Part shown: positions 33,565 to 44,755 of the stretch, piece after piece
How positions within the stretch are numbered: the stretch's first letter is position 1
How the letters are laid out: the number at the start of each line of letters is the position of its first letter
From: Sepioteuthis lessoniana
Taxonomy: Eukaryota > Mollusca > Cephalopoda > Myopsida > Loliginidae
NCBI GenBank assembly: GCA_963585895.1
Contig: OY757912.1
Location: forward strand, 80,418,154 to 80,482,153
Reading direction: 5' to 3'
Length of the DNA: 64,000 bases
Notes under the pieces: model-generated
Seen by the model: the letters and a program-made list of their open reading frames with translations, nothing else
The model's database searches: none
What the model was told of the DNA's origin: nothing
Position numbers and translations under genes: made by a program

Positions 33565-34094
33565 TATAAGGATCATTCAACCATGAGTGGAATTTTTTTT
33601 TTCCTTTTCTATAAATGTAAACTCTGTATTGTTTGGAATTCGTTTATAGCAAAAATTATTTCAATCTTGCAAAAATATTTGTTTTGAGGCTATTCAAATG
33701 GCAGCAAATGACAGGGCTCTACTCTTGAACAGAGGTCTAGCATCAAATTCGTTGTAGCTAAGAAGTACAAACCATATGAAATTTACAGAAGATTGTGTGA
33801 TATGTATGGAGAAGCATGTTTTAGTCAAAAAAATGTTTACAAATGGGCTAAGCCTGAGTTTCCCCACTGAGCCTGGGTCAAAAAGACAGTTCATGGAGTG
33901 GAAACACTCTGACTTTGATAAAGAAAAAGTTCTGGGTGTAGTGGTCAGTAAAGAAGATCATGCTAACAGTTTTCTAGGACATGAAAGGACCCATCATTAT
34001 TGATTTCCTTGAAAAAGTTGCAACTGTAAACAAGGTTTCCTATTGCCAATTCCTTAAGCAAAATTCACCTTATTTATGGAATGACCCTTATATA
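33565..34094 (+). mobile_element. Short mariner-like element, internally deleted
   Basis: Terminal inverted repeats TATAAGGATCATTCAACCAT and (from the right) TATAAGGGTCATTCCATAAA, with TATA-rich flanks that leave the exact ends uncertain by about 4 bp. Inside, one frame reads CDMYGEACFSQKNVYKWAKPEF, a mariner helix-turn-helix relative. Another frame reads KRQFMEWKHSDF, the linker before the catalytic domain. The catalytic domain itself is not seen. This is a different mariner lineage from the three copies at 9635, 55355 and 61096. Confidence 0.7.
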
Positions 34095-34189
34095 TAGTCC
34101 AAGTTATAAAAGCATGGTAAGGGTTTGGCTCATTTACCAAAACTTTTCTCATTCCTCAAGGTTACTTGTATGGTACTTTTAACCTGAAC

Positions 34190-34615
34190 TAATAAGGTTG
34201 CTGCATTTTGTTTGAAATAAATCCTGTGTTCTGGGAATGACATTTAAATGCATCAGATGGTGAGGCTCCAGTCTTGGAGTTTGTGGAATGTAGGGTACCC
34301 CTTCATTACCATTAGTCTCAGCTTCACTCTGACCTGGAGTGGTAGTACCTGTTAAGGTTCCATCTATGAGTCAAATAAAACTGTTCAATCTTTTACTTGG
34401 ATTATTAATATTAAATGGAATTTTTAGTGTTAGCAGTACTTGTAACCATTTAACTGTGCAAACAAATGAGTTCTAGCTTATATAAAAATAAAATTACCAA
34501 CAAACTACTCGCTCACAAATCCTATATGCATATAAATATATATATATATAAACAGGATTTAGCATTCAGTAACCCACAAGGCTTGATATGCCATTAAACA
34601 CCAAATAACCTAACA
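34190..34615 (+). repeat. Interspersed repeat A, tail variant 1
   Basis: Runs from 'gttctgggaatgacatttaaatgcatcagatggtgaggctcc' through 'gacctggagtggtagtacctgttaagg' to 'ggatttagcattcagtaacccacaaggcttgatatgcc'. It includes a (TA)n at about 34534-34550. Confidence 0.65.
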
Positions 34616-34689
34616 ATTCCTTGATGAACAAAAATATTTACGAAAGTGAACATTGATAATATGCAGAAGAATAGCAAGTGTAGTTAATG

Positions 34690-34975
34690 TGGAGACAAAT
34701 TAAACTGAGTACCCCTTCATTGCCATCGTTCCCAGGTCCACTCTGGCCCAGAGTGGCAGCACCTGATAGAGTTTTATCTATAGGTCAGATAGAACTAAAT
34801 TGTATACTTATGCTAAACTGAATTGCTTGAAATAGAACTGTTTTGACATTTAAATGTGTATAAACAAAAAACTATACTTAAACTGAATTGTTTAAAATAG
34901 AACTGTTTATATGCATAAAAAGGTTTTGGCATTAATAACCTACAATAGTTGATGTGCCATAAAACCAAACAAACT
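34690..34975 (+). repeat. Interspersed repeat A, 3' half
   Basis: Starts 'gagtaccccttcattgccatcgttcccaggtcc' and ends 'ggttttggcattaataacctacaatagttgatgtgccataaaac'. Confidence 0.65.
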
Positions 34976-35269
34976 AATTCTGTAAAGAAAAAAGTCTTCC
35001 TGAATATGGCAATAAGCTTTACAATAATTTATAAATTATGATTTTATAATTACAAAATTAAAGCATGAGTGTGCAGTCTTATAAAAAAAAAATTTTCTTA
35101 AGTGTTATTTCATTTTTAAAGGGTTTTTTTTTTTTTTTTGTATTTGTAATATGCAAAACCATTTTCATCCTAATTTTGAAACCATGTAATAAACTTTTTT
35201 AAAAAATTGAAAAAAAAATTTTTTATATACCTAATATATGTGTAGTATTCAAAAATCTTGTTTTACTCA

Positions 35270-35650
35270 AGTTATAAATTACCCTGTTTGTAGGGCTTAG
35301 AATATGCTGACTGCAGAGGAGCAAGAGAGCACCCTCTAAAAAAGGTGTCCTGGGTATGAGACTAAACTGCACCTGATATTGAGACTCTAGTTCTAGGAAT
35401 GTAGAGTATCTCTTCATTGCCATTATTCCCAGGTCAACTCTAACCAAGAGTCGTACTACCTGTTAGGGTCTCATCTATGGGTGTAAATCGATAATTTAAA
35501 ATTATTTGTATTTAATAGGACTGTGTGCCAAAAACCTTAAGAAACAAGTGCACAAAAAGATGTAAATATGAACATACAATGAATATGATTCCTTAACCTG
35601 TAGGCATAAAATAACACCAGACGAGTTAATGGGCCATTAAAATCAAGTTA
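35270..35650 (+). repeat. Interspersed repeat A, tail variant 2
   Basis: Shares the head 'gtagggcttagaatatgctgactgcagaggagcaagag' and centre with other copies. It ends in the second tail: 'gattccttaacctgtaggcataaaataacaccag...ggccattaaaatcaag'. Confidence 0.65.
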
Positions 35651-36069
35651 CAAAATTTAGATTTCAAAAAAAAAATATTATAAACTATATCCATAACATT
35701 CCTAAATAGTAAAATTGTGATTTGTAATAAGATTTTTATATACACTGATCATGATTCATTAATTTAGGTCTTCAAGTTGACAATTTTCCCACATTTTCTT
35801 TTTACCAAGGTATTTTCTTTATTGCTTTTGCATATAAGTAATTATAGAAATGTAACTTAGGTTTGTTTTTATTTTAATATTTTTTTGGGGTGTCAGAAGT
35901 TAACTTAAGGTATTCTTTCATCTCTGTTCTTTTTGATGTTTTAAACTAATTTTTTGTGTGTGGATGATTTTAATAGTATTTAAAAAAAAAATTATCTTAA
36001 ATACCATTGGTTTTAAAGTATACATTCTGTGCATAATTAAACTTCAGCTAGTAATTTTAATTGTAAATA

Positions 36070-36365
36070 AATTTGTATATTCACCCAACCCCTCCACTAC
36101 AGGTAGGATGTGACACAAAATTCCTTTTTCAGTAGAGTGGTGGTTTGAATTCAGAGTCTTCCTTTGAGGTTTGTTGCCCTTCCAACTCTAAAGAGTTCAA
36201 TCTTCCCTTCTAGAAAGGCTTGATATGCCCATGGCTTAGGTAGAAGAGATGGATTTATTCCTTTCCCAAAGGCATTAGTGCTAAGTAAAATGCAAACAAC
36301 TTCATCTAGGATTTGAACTTAGGTTACGGTGTCTATTTTCTATGATGATAACCTCCATAAGTAAA
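36070..36365 (-). repeat. SINE family 2, copy 2
   Basis: On the minus strand the head 'aacctaagttcaaatcctagatgaag' has a clear B box. It is followed by 'cctttgggaaaggaataaatccatctcttct' and the tail 'tgtgtcacatcctacctgtagtggaggggttgggtgaatatac'. Confidence 0.65.
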
Positions 36366-37400
36366 TTTCTATATTAAACAAAACCTTTTAAATGACAAGT
36401 TATAGTCTCATATCATTGGCATATAACCTGATTGTGTACAGTTTTAAAAAATAAAGATATTTTCTTCTTTGATATTAGTAAAGTTTATTTAGAAAATGGG
36501 ATTAGCAATTATATCTGAAGAGGATTATGAATAATTGGAGATATATTAAATTATTATCTATAAGGGTATAACTTGAAATGTTAGAATTCAATCTAGAGAC
36601 TGCACTGTTAGCAAGAGTGAGATTATTCTGGCTGTATCATCTCAGATGGGTTGACATACCATTAAAATCAAATCTATCAATCAACTTAGGGTGTACAATG
36701 TACTAATCACTTATGATGACCACTTTTATTATGATTAAGAAAAATTATAGGCTAATATCTAATAAATTTTACATTTATAACATCTATTGAGAAGTGTTTA
36801 ATCTTCCAAGTTTTGTTTGGATAATTGAAGTTCTACTTTGTGTTGATGTTACCATAATGTTTTTCATTCAGAAAGAAAAAGTAATTCTCTTCAAAGATTT
36901 TACAGGCTTTGTAATTAAAATAGTAAAATATAGCATTAAACAAAGGAAGTGATTAGCTAAAGTAATTAGGAAACTAATTGGGGAACTTAAAATTAATACC
37001 TGAAAGCATCCAAGAATGGTTTAGGTTTGACTTAGTAAGATACTTCAAAATTGGCAATCCCAAGATTGAAAATGTCATCAAAGATTTCTGACTTTCCAAA
37101 GTCATCATGTTTCTGGAAGGAATTCATTGGTGATGCCATGTTAAATTAATCTAACTTCCATCTATGAATATTGAGTTTTGAAGATTTTCTTTTGATCAGA
37201 GCAAATTCTTAGTTGAACTTGTCTGTAGCTTCTGTATTTGGAAGAATCTTACTAGTTATCTCAGTTTCTTTTCTCTCCTACTTACCTTACCTGTGCCCAA
37301 CTCAGAATTGAATAAAATTTGGTTTGCAACTATCAATATGGTTTATCTTTGTAAGCCCCATCCATCCAAACTGGCTAAAATAACATTGTGGGTTCACTTT
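36366..37400. other. Intron 1 spacer, nothing recognised
   Basis: AT-rich unique sequence without supported features. Confidence 0.5.
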
Positions 37401-37404
37401 ACAA

Positions 37405-37690
37405 CTGGGTATCACCCTGTGTATGTATTTACACAATCACTCCACCACAAGGTCAATTTTTAAGTGGAGTAAAGCTGATTTGAATTCAGTTTTCTTTCTA
37501 GATGAGTTGCCTGAGCTAAAGAATTCAGTTTACTCTACTATTTACTCATAGCTGGGAAGATGAGGGATTCATGCCTTTTTAATACATTGCAAACTATTAG
37601 CATTAGCATGAAGATGAAATACAAACTGCTTTGTATAGGATTTGAAATCTGATTGCTGATTCCATTTCCTATGACAATAACTGGTATGAT
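37405..37690 (-). repeat. SINE family 2, copy 3
   Basis: Minus-strand copy with the B-box-like 'gatttcaaatcctatac', the body 'gcatgaatccctcatcttcccagctatgagtaaatagtag' and the tail '...gtggagtgattgtgtaaatacata'. The open frames here come from this SINE. Confidence 0.6.
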
Positions 37691-39369
37691 AAGTGCACCT
37701 CCCAGTTGCTGTAACTGTGCTAAGGTGATTATTCTGATCAACAAGATATTTGGTTGACACCTTTGAAATTTGAAGTCTATTATAATACTGTAATGGACTA
37801 ACACTAATATCTTCTGAATTGGGTTTAGCATATGAATTTTCTGTTTTCAATTTTTTCTCTTCTCTAAAATAAAAAATATATACTTTTTCCTGATCTATAA
37901 ATTTTAAAAAATACTCAGTTATTTAATAAATTTTCCATTAATTTGATCATATAGCAATGATGGGTTATCATGTCTTGGTTCTTTTTAGAATTTTTTTTAA
38001 TACATTGCAAACTATTTTTGAGTGTCGTTCAAAAAGTTCTAAACCTCATCCAGAAAGAAGAGCCATAGCTGAACAATTTTGTTGTGGCATCACACTACTA
38101 AATTTAAAAAAAATATTCAGTAACTTAATGGAAAATCTATTGATTGGATTACTGAGTATTTAGAGAAATTTATTGCCATCTTATAGATCAGGACAAATAG
38201 GTTTTTATAAAAAAAGAAAATAGTTAGCAATATATTGAAAATAATTTTGATAAGAACCTAGACATAACTGATTATTGCTATGTGATTAAATTAATTCAAT
38301 CAATGGAATTTCCATTAATTCAATCTCATAGCAATGTTGTTTTTTGTTTTAGATAAGAAATTTCAACACATTGTAAACTATTTATAAATGTAGTATAAGA
38401 GGGTGCTGAAAAAAAAATTTAATGGTTAAATAAACTTGCCAATTGTTTTGAAATGTGGCATGGCATATACATTTCATAGCTCTAGTTCATAATTTTTTTT
38501 TTTGAACAAAGACTTTCTCAGTACTCTTTCATGTATATTCTGGAACATCAAAGTACACATATTCACTTTGTAAACTTTCACATTTTCAATATTAAAACCA
38601 ATTTACCTTCAAGTTAAAATTAGCATTAAGAGAAAAATGTTCCTATGATAAGAATAAGGATTAAAATAGTTTTTCAAGCAAATTTGCCATATTATAATCC
38701 ACTTTGAATTCTTATTAAGCTTTCAAAATTATTTCTGAACATCATTTTCTGTTTTTATCTAATTTAAAAACAATGTATATTTTTATTATTAATAATGTTT
38801 AGTTGTATTTTTTTTATAGCAACATGGGTTGTCACTCTATGACAGCACAAGGAACAGTGTGAATAATAAAGGATAAGATCTTGGTGAGATTCAGCCTCAT
38901 TCTCTTTTCTTCAAGGAATACTGATTAACTGCACTAGTTGCTCTGACAACTGAGCTATGAAGAGTTATTGGTTTCCTGAAGCCCAAATTAAAAAAAAAAA
39001 TGTATATTATTTTCTGGGATAGTTTTTTTTAACTTTAACCAATTTATCATAGATCTATTTATTTTAATTTTTATAGTTTTTCTTACAGCTGGAACCCCTT
39101 TAGATATATTTTCTAAGGTTTAAGTGTATTGTAAGGTTTAATCATTGCTATACCTTGGTCAAGTCATTAAAAATGTTGAACCTAAATCATTTCTTTATAT
39201 AAGAACCAAATTTGGGGGCTTGATTGATTTTTATATTTAAAATATGCATTAATATTATGAATTTTATTATATTTACTAGTTTTCTGAAACTTATGTTATG
39301 AGATGTTTTGCATGCATCATTGTTTAGTAATTTTTTAAATTGACTAATCAATTATTTTTTTAATTTCAG
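37691..39369. other. End of intron 1, with a partial duplication
   Basis: A segment at 37937-38028 ('attaatttgatcatatagcaatgatg', 'aatacattgcaaactattt') recurs in diverged form at 38313-38410 ('attaattcaatctcatagcaatgttg', 'aacacattgtaaactattt'). 'gtgtcgttcaaaaagttct' at 38022-38040 may be a mariner end. The acceptor before exon 2 is 'aattatttttttaatttcag'. Confidence 0.45.
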
Positions 39370-39437
39370 CCAGAGATTCCTATCTTTGTCAATAGATTAA
39401 ATTCGCCAGAAACAGTGGTTCCATATGAATATCACAG
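39370..39437 (+). CDS. TM9SF2: TM9SF2 homologue, coding exon 2
   Basis: This short exon of 68 bases encodes PEIPIFVNRLNSPETVVPYEYH plus two bases of the next codon. Human TM9SF2 has the aligned stretch AEIELFVNRLDSVESVLPYEYT, so FVNRL and PYEY are conserved family landmarks of the lumenal domain. The acceptor TTTCAG/CC and donor CACAG/GTAAGC are both strong. The exon enters at phase 0, matching exon 1, and leaves with AG that needs one base from exon 3, which supplies T to give Ser. It is separated from exon 1 by 17,979 bp of intron. No alternative exon of this part is seen in the window. Confidence 0.93.
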
Positions 39438-39679
39438 GTAAGCAATAGTTTCTTTTGGTCATTATTTTTGACAAGTATTTTCTTTCATTTTTATTTTATT
39501 TTATTTATTTTTTTTATTTTTTTTATTTATTTATTTTTTTTTTTGAAAACTTTTAAACATCCTTTATTCTCAATCTCTCTGCACCATGTTATTTTTTATG
39601 TTACTAATGTTGTAACATTTTTATTTTTAGATGAAACTTTGCCAAATGTTAATTTTGACTAGTATTTTTTTTTCTTATG
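39438..39679. other. Start of TM9SF2 intron 2
   Basis: T-rich tract ('tttattttatttattttttttattttt', 39490-39545), otherwise nothing. Confidence 0.5.
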
Positions 39680-40015
39680 CCCTTGTCAGCAAGACTAAGA
39701 ATACACTGTATCCCCTGCAGAAGATTAAGACCCCCCCCTCTCCAAAAGGGGTATTCTAGGATTGACATTAAACTGTATCTGATGGGGAAGCTCCACTTTT
39801 GGATATCTTAAAAGTGTGGAATATCTCTTCATTGCCATTACTCTCAGGTCCACTCTGACCCAGAGTGGTAGAACCTGTCAAGGTCCCATCTATTGGTCTA
39901 ATAGATCTTTTTAAAAATTTGTCTTTGATAAGACTGTTGGCAAAACAAAAACAAAAAGTTAACTAGATTAAAAATGTCAATATGAACGTTCAATGAATGC
40001 GATTCTCTAACCTAT
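39680..40015 (+). repeat. Interspersed repeat A, tail variant 2
   Basis: Head 'gtcagcaagactaagaatacactgtatcccctgcag', the centre 'gacccagagtggtagaacctgtcaagg', and the start of the second tail 'gattctctaacctatag'. Its 3' end passes directly into the left arm of the palindrome. Confidence 0.65.
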
Positions 40016-40165
40016 AGTAATAATAAAAAAGCAACTAAATATCAAGATAATTGATTTTAATGGCATGTCAATCCACCGAGGGTTATTTTATGCAATAACC
40101 CTCGGTGGATTGACATGCCATTAAAATCAATTATCTTGATATTTAGTTGCTTTTTTATTATTACT
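40016..40165. repeat. Perfect palindrome, 72-bp arms and 6-base loop
   Basis: Arms 40016-40087 and 40094-40165 are exact reverse complements; every base was checked by eye. The loop is TTATGC. The arm holds the tail of repeat A variant 2 ('ttgattttaatggcatgtcaatccaccgagggttatt' when read left to right on its outer side). The second arm is therefore an inverted copy of that tail. Transcribed in the TM9SF2 pre-mRNA it would fold into a long perfect duplex. Zero mismatches indicate a very recent origin or an assembly fold-back artefact. Confidence 0.95.
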
Positions 40166-40551
40166 CACTTGAGCTGTCAGTCTATGTGGAAACAGTGTGG
40201 ATCAGAAATAGTGTCTTCTTCGGCATGAAGAGATCTGGTTAAATGTATCAGCTTCTCTAATCATCTTTTCGTATATGTGTTTTTTGGTCTAATATGAAAA
40301 TTTTGATTTGTGTGTTTGAGATATTTTTTTCTGTCATTCAAATATGTTATATAATTTTTATCTTTTGTCATGATATCTTTATAAAACATTTTTAATAATA
40401 CTAAACAAATATCAAAAACAGCATGTGTTAAAATACCTTTTATACATGTGTTAGTTTTTTAAAACTTAGCATCCTGAGAATAATTTATTTTCTGTACAGT
40501 GAAGGAGTCTCTTCAATAACAGAAACTTTTTTGTGTGAGTTATTTAAAACA

Positions 40552-40582
<31 letters not shown>

Positions 40583-40694
40583 TATGTTCAAATTTTTAAT
40601 AGCTGTGTTTTTTTAGTCTTAAGAAACTTGTGTATTTATTGTGGGAACTCTTTAATTACCTATTGTTTAATTTTGTTTATTACCTATTGGTCGG
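40166..40694. other. Intron 2 spacer, poly-T tract
   Basis: A T-run at 40551-40578. No gene or family match. Confidence 0.5.
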
Positions 40695-43690
40695 AGAGGC
40701 CTGATCTAATCAATCGGCTGGTCATGTCAGCCCTCTTTTGGATTTGTAGAAAGACTCATAGCCCATTCTGTCCCTGGGCAAGTAGTTATCTTGGAACAAA
40801 AACCCAGGGACAAAATAAAATTGTCTAACACCAGCATGAATATACTGAACATGTAGCCCTGATGTTGCTTGGTGAATGGGTTTCCCCTAGGCACATCCCT
40901 GTATGGGGCTCCGAGGTAGGTGGGGAGCATGTTCAATGAAACTCGCATCTAATTGTATAGATAGCACAAAACCCACACTAATAAAAAAAAAATTTAAAAA
41001 AAAAAAAAAAAAGACTCTAGGAAAGTTTTGACTGTGGGACAGAAGAAAAACCAAATTATTTCCCATTGTGATGGAATCAGCTGAAGAAATTCCTCTAAGT
41101 AAACTATCACTGTTCAAAATAGAAAAAATATTATCAAAAAGTTTAAAACCAAAAACAGTTAAAAAAAAAACAAACTTAAAAATGGAACACTACTAATAAA
41201 AATCTGCAATAAAAAACCAACCTAACAAAATATTAAAATGGAAACACTTTGACAACATAAAAATAAAAACCTATCCTTACAATTCCCTGAATACATGTAA
41301 AGGAGTTGTAAAAAGCCATGAACTTTCCTTATGTACATTAGATGAAATCAAAACCAACTTGCAAGACCAAAATGTCATGGAAATCCAGAGAATACAAATA
41401 AAAAGAAAAATCAGAGAAACAATAGATACAAATACATATATAATGACCTTTAACACCCACAAAATTCCTAAAGAAATTAAAATTGGATACCAAAAAATAA
41501 ATGTAGAACCTTACATCCCAAATCTCTTAAGATGCTACAAATGTCAGAGGTTTGGGCACTACCAGGACCAATGTACTCAACTGCCAGTATGCGAAAGACA
41601 CGGAGAATATGACATATATAATGACTGCCAGAAAGACTACAAATGTGGTAACTGCCAAGGAAACTATGGCACTGGTTCTAGAGATTTTGAGCAATGGAAG
41701 AAAGAAAAAGATATTACCAAACTAAAACATACTCAAAATATCACTGTCACATGGTCTACCACTGAGAGGAGAGAAACAAGAAATTTCCCCTACCCCTCCG
41801 TGTTTGAATTGACAGGTTCCAAAGGTTGACCATTAAAAGAGGAAATTAGAATGTAGGTCAAGCTATCTGTACTCCATAACCTCACCCGGGTGGATGGATA
41901 GAGATAGTAGCCCAAATGAATCACCTGACAGGGTGAGGAAGGAGAAAGAGGCCGAATGATTGGCCAGAACCCTAAAAACGGAAGTAGCTTTTTTCATCAC
42001 CGGAAATAGGAGTAAAGAATTCAGTTTTAGGAGAGAGGTTGCTGTGACAAGATGTGTTGAAACTGTCGCCAAAACTCCGGGCGAAGAAGCAAAATAGAGC
42101 TCTTGGACAGGAGATAGCAGATGCCTTCAAGCTGAGCTCCATAGAATCCCACTAGCCTTTAAAAGAAAAGAACTCTCAGAAGAAATCCGTTGATGAAACT
42201 AAGTAAACCTTAAAATCGTTTTCTCCCTCCACCCTTCCTAAGTATAGCAATTGTATGCCCTCTCTCTCTCAATTTAAAGAAAGAAGCATATAGAGAATTA
42301 TATGCATTAAGAAAAGAAGAGAAATTGAATGAAAAGATTCATTTCATAAACTGTGAACATATAAATGGACTTTGCTACCTTTTCAAGGTTCAAGAGAAAA
42401 GACCGAAAAGAGAAAAGGAAAGAAAGATATTGTGTTTAAGTCTTGTCTGCTAGTAATATAGCCGGCGCCTTAATTATTTGCTTGTCCGCACATATTAAAA
42501 CCTTGTTATATTTTAGATGTCCCCTCGGGTCGAAATTTATTCATTGTGTTGTTTGCCTATCGAATTGCCTTCTTTTGCATGTTCCTTTTCAGCTTCATTT
42601 TCACCTCAATTTATTCTCGCTAAATGTCTTATTCATCTTTAAAGACATTACACGGGAAATTGAAATTGTCAACTACGAGAAATAATATTATATCTAAACC
42701 TAGAGGCCCATATCTTCCATTATCCTGGGGGTGGTAGGAAGACAAAGTGGTCTGGTGGGTGTGTGTAACGTGAAAAATGGAAACCTCTTGCCAGCGGCAG
42801 TCAGTCTAGCCCCAAGTTAACCCCCACATTATCTGCCAGTTCCCATATGCCCAAGAAAGGACTCTTAAGTTAGCGACCATAGTCGAGGGTGACCCGAAGG
42901 CTCCCTTTTCGATAGCTACTACACCAAGGTGTAGGGGAGGGCGCTACTCTTAACTAGGACTTATTCTTCGAGGGATCAAGTGCCAGACTGCCCTGACTTC
43001 ACACATGCAAAAAATAAACTCCCGTCCTGGGATGAATATTTTATACCACTTCACAATCACCTACCCAGAAGCAAAAAAGATGGTAGAGACTACAAAATAT
43101 GTGGAAGTGACAAAAGAAATATCCCAACAACCAAAAAACAAAGCTGTCATATGTGTGAAACAAGCACAACCACAAAACCCAAGGTAGTGTCCCAGCTTGT
43201 AAATGAAATGAGAGCACTGATCCAGGAGAAAAAATGTTATAGAAGCAGTTACTGAAAAACTCTCCAAAGACCCAAACACCAGAGTTGCAACAAGTTGAGA
43301 GAGACAGGCAAAACCAGACAGGAAGAGCTCAGGGGCCATCACTTCTGAGGTGACTTCTGTCGCTGGGCCACTACAGACCCCACTCAAAAAGAAAACTAAA
43401 GGGAACTCCCTCTCTCCCGACAGGCAGGGACATGGTACAAAACAGGAAAAAAAAATAGATCCAGCTCAAGAACAAGAACTACCCCAACAAAGGACAGATT
43501 TGAGCCCATAGAAATGAAGGCTTTCATTTGCCAAACTGGGAAAATACAGATGAACACCAAAATGAAAAATCAGGAAGCACATTCAAAATGCCCTCAAGAA
43601 CAAACTCACCTATATGAATCAAACACTGCAATGCTCAGGGATCAACAAAACCCCTATGAAGAACCTATAGTATAGAAAGTATGGATAGCA
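40695..43690 (+). mobile_element. LINE fragment with ORF1 (zinc-knuckle nucleic-acid-binding protein), interrupted
   Basis: The 5' region (about 40695-41040) contains non-coding sequence shared with 1322. ORF1 follows, recognisable from about 41270: 'YNSLNTCKGVVKSHELSLCTLDEI', then IKIGYQKINVEPYIPNLLRCYKC, the zinc knuckle CYKCQRFGHYQDQC (C-x2-C-x4-H-x4-C, about 41534-41575) and a degenerate second knuckle at CGNCQGNY. This order is that of Jockey/I-group LINE ORF1 proteins. Beyond 43005 another part of ORF1 resumes ('TYPEAKKMVETTKYVEVTKEISQQ'). Stops and frame changes occur. No endonuclease or reverse transcriptase part is present, so it is a 3'-truncated fragment. The middle is occupied by an insertion (41752-43001). 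Confidence 0.75.
41752..43001. mobile_element. 1.25 kb insertion in the LINE ORF1, possible solo LTR fossil
   Basis: The sequence starts TGGTCTACC and ends GACTTCA, flanked on both sides by CACA (41748-41751 and 43002-43005). This fits a TG...CA element with a 4-bp target duplication. It is richer in G and C than its surroundings and non-coding, with a pyrimidine tract 'ctctctctctc' near 42258. The length and ends suit a solo LTR; the family is unknown and no internal region is seen. A 4-bp match can arise by chance. Confidence 0.45.
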
Positions 43691-43734
43691 ATATAGATCG
43701 CATAGTTGACAGCCTTAATCTTGAAGAAGTATTA

Positions 43735-44400
43735 AGTAACTATAATACTTGAAACTATTCAACTGTAGGCCAACTTATAAGCTTGCTCACCTTTTTAAAT
43801 GTTAATCTCTTACATATTATACATATCTATTTGAATGTGTCCAAACAAATGACTGATGTTAAACTTACTGTTACATAGCCACTCTGAAAATCATTTGGCT
43901 GTGTGCGAACAATTGAGAAGTAAATAGAATGATTCATATAACTAGAAATACCTGTAATCATCTGGCTGTGAAGAAAAATGAGCTCAGGTTTGTTCAAAAA
44001 TATTATTAGAAAAATGTTCACACAACATGTGTATTTAATGTCTAAACAGAATTTGGCATTGAACAATTTGCAATGCTTGATATGACATAAAACCAAATCA
44101 ACTTAGAAAGAACTGTTTTTGACACTTGAACTGCATATTTATTAAACTGAATTGTTTGAGGTGGAACTATTTTTACATTTTACTGAGTGTAAAGAAAACT
44201 GTACTTACATATGTATAAAAATGGATTTCGCATTGAGTAAACTGAAATGGTTGACATGCCATAAAACCAAACCAATCAAAATCTAGTCAAATATAATAAA
44301 ACATTCCCTAAATTCTAAAACATGCACAAAAAACAAAATCAATTTAACCATTCTGGCATTAAATAACTCACAGAGGTTGATATGCTGTTAAACAAAACTC
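43735..44400 (+). repeat. Repeat A pieces, several in a row
   Basis: At least three tails occur in succession. 'cagaatttggcattgaacaatttgcaatgcttgatatgacataaaac' ends at about 44090. 'atggatttcgcattgagtaaactgaaatggttgacatgccataaaac' ends at about 44270. 'ctggcattaaataactcacagaggttgatatgctgttaaac' ends at about 44393. Heads are missing, so these are nested or concatenated 3' fragments. Confidence 0.55.
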
Positions 44401-44548
44401 ACTTTTTTCTTATCAGGTTATCAAAAATATGTGACTGGTTATACACAACCCTTCACTATAAACAAATCTTCCGTGTTGGTAATCTAATGGTACACATCTT
44501 TAACTGAATTGTTAGGCTCTTATGCATCAAGATTGATGGGTGTCTGTG

Positions 44549-44549
<1 letters not shown>

Positions 44550-44603
<54 letters not shown>

Positions 44604-44622
44604 TACACACACACACACACAC
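44550..44622. repeat. (TA)n followed by (CA)n microsatellite
   Basis: About 48 bp of AT repeat, then 'acatatatacacacacacacacacaca'. Confidence 0.9.
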
Positions 44623-44644
44623 AGTCATCCACAGACACTGTTTC

Positions 44645-44755
44645 ATTGTATCACAACTTGTCAGTCTGGCTAGACACATGAGATACTTGAAGCTGGGATT
44701 GAAACCTGGCTGACTTTACACCAGCCGGATATTCTACCACACAGCCACAGTGTAA
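44645..44755 (-). repeat. SINE family 3, tRNA-like head
   Basis: On the minus strand 'gtggctgtgtggtagaatatccggctgg' has an A-box-like start, and 'caggtttcaatcccagctt' holds a good B box GGTTTCAATCC. The spacing is tRNA-like but the acceptor stem is absent. This head differs from families 1 and 2. Confidence 0.45.
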
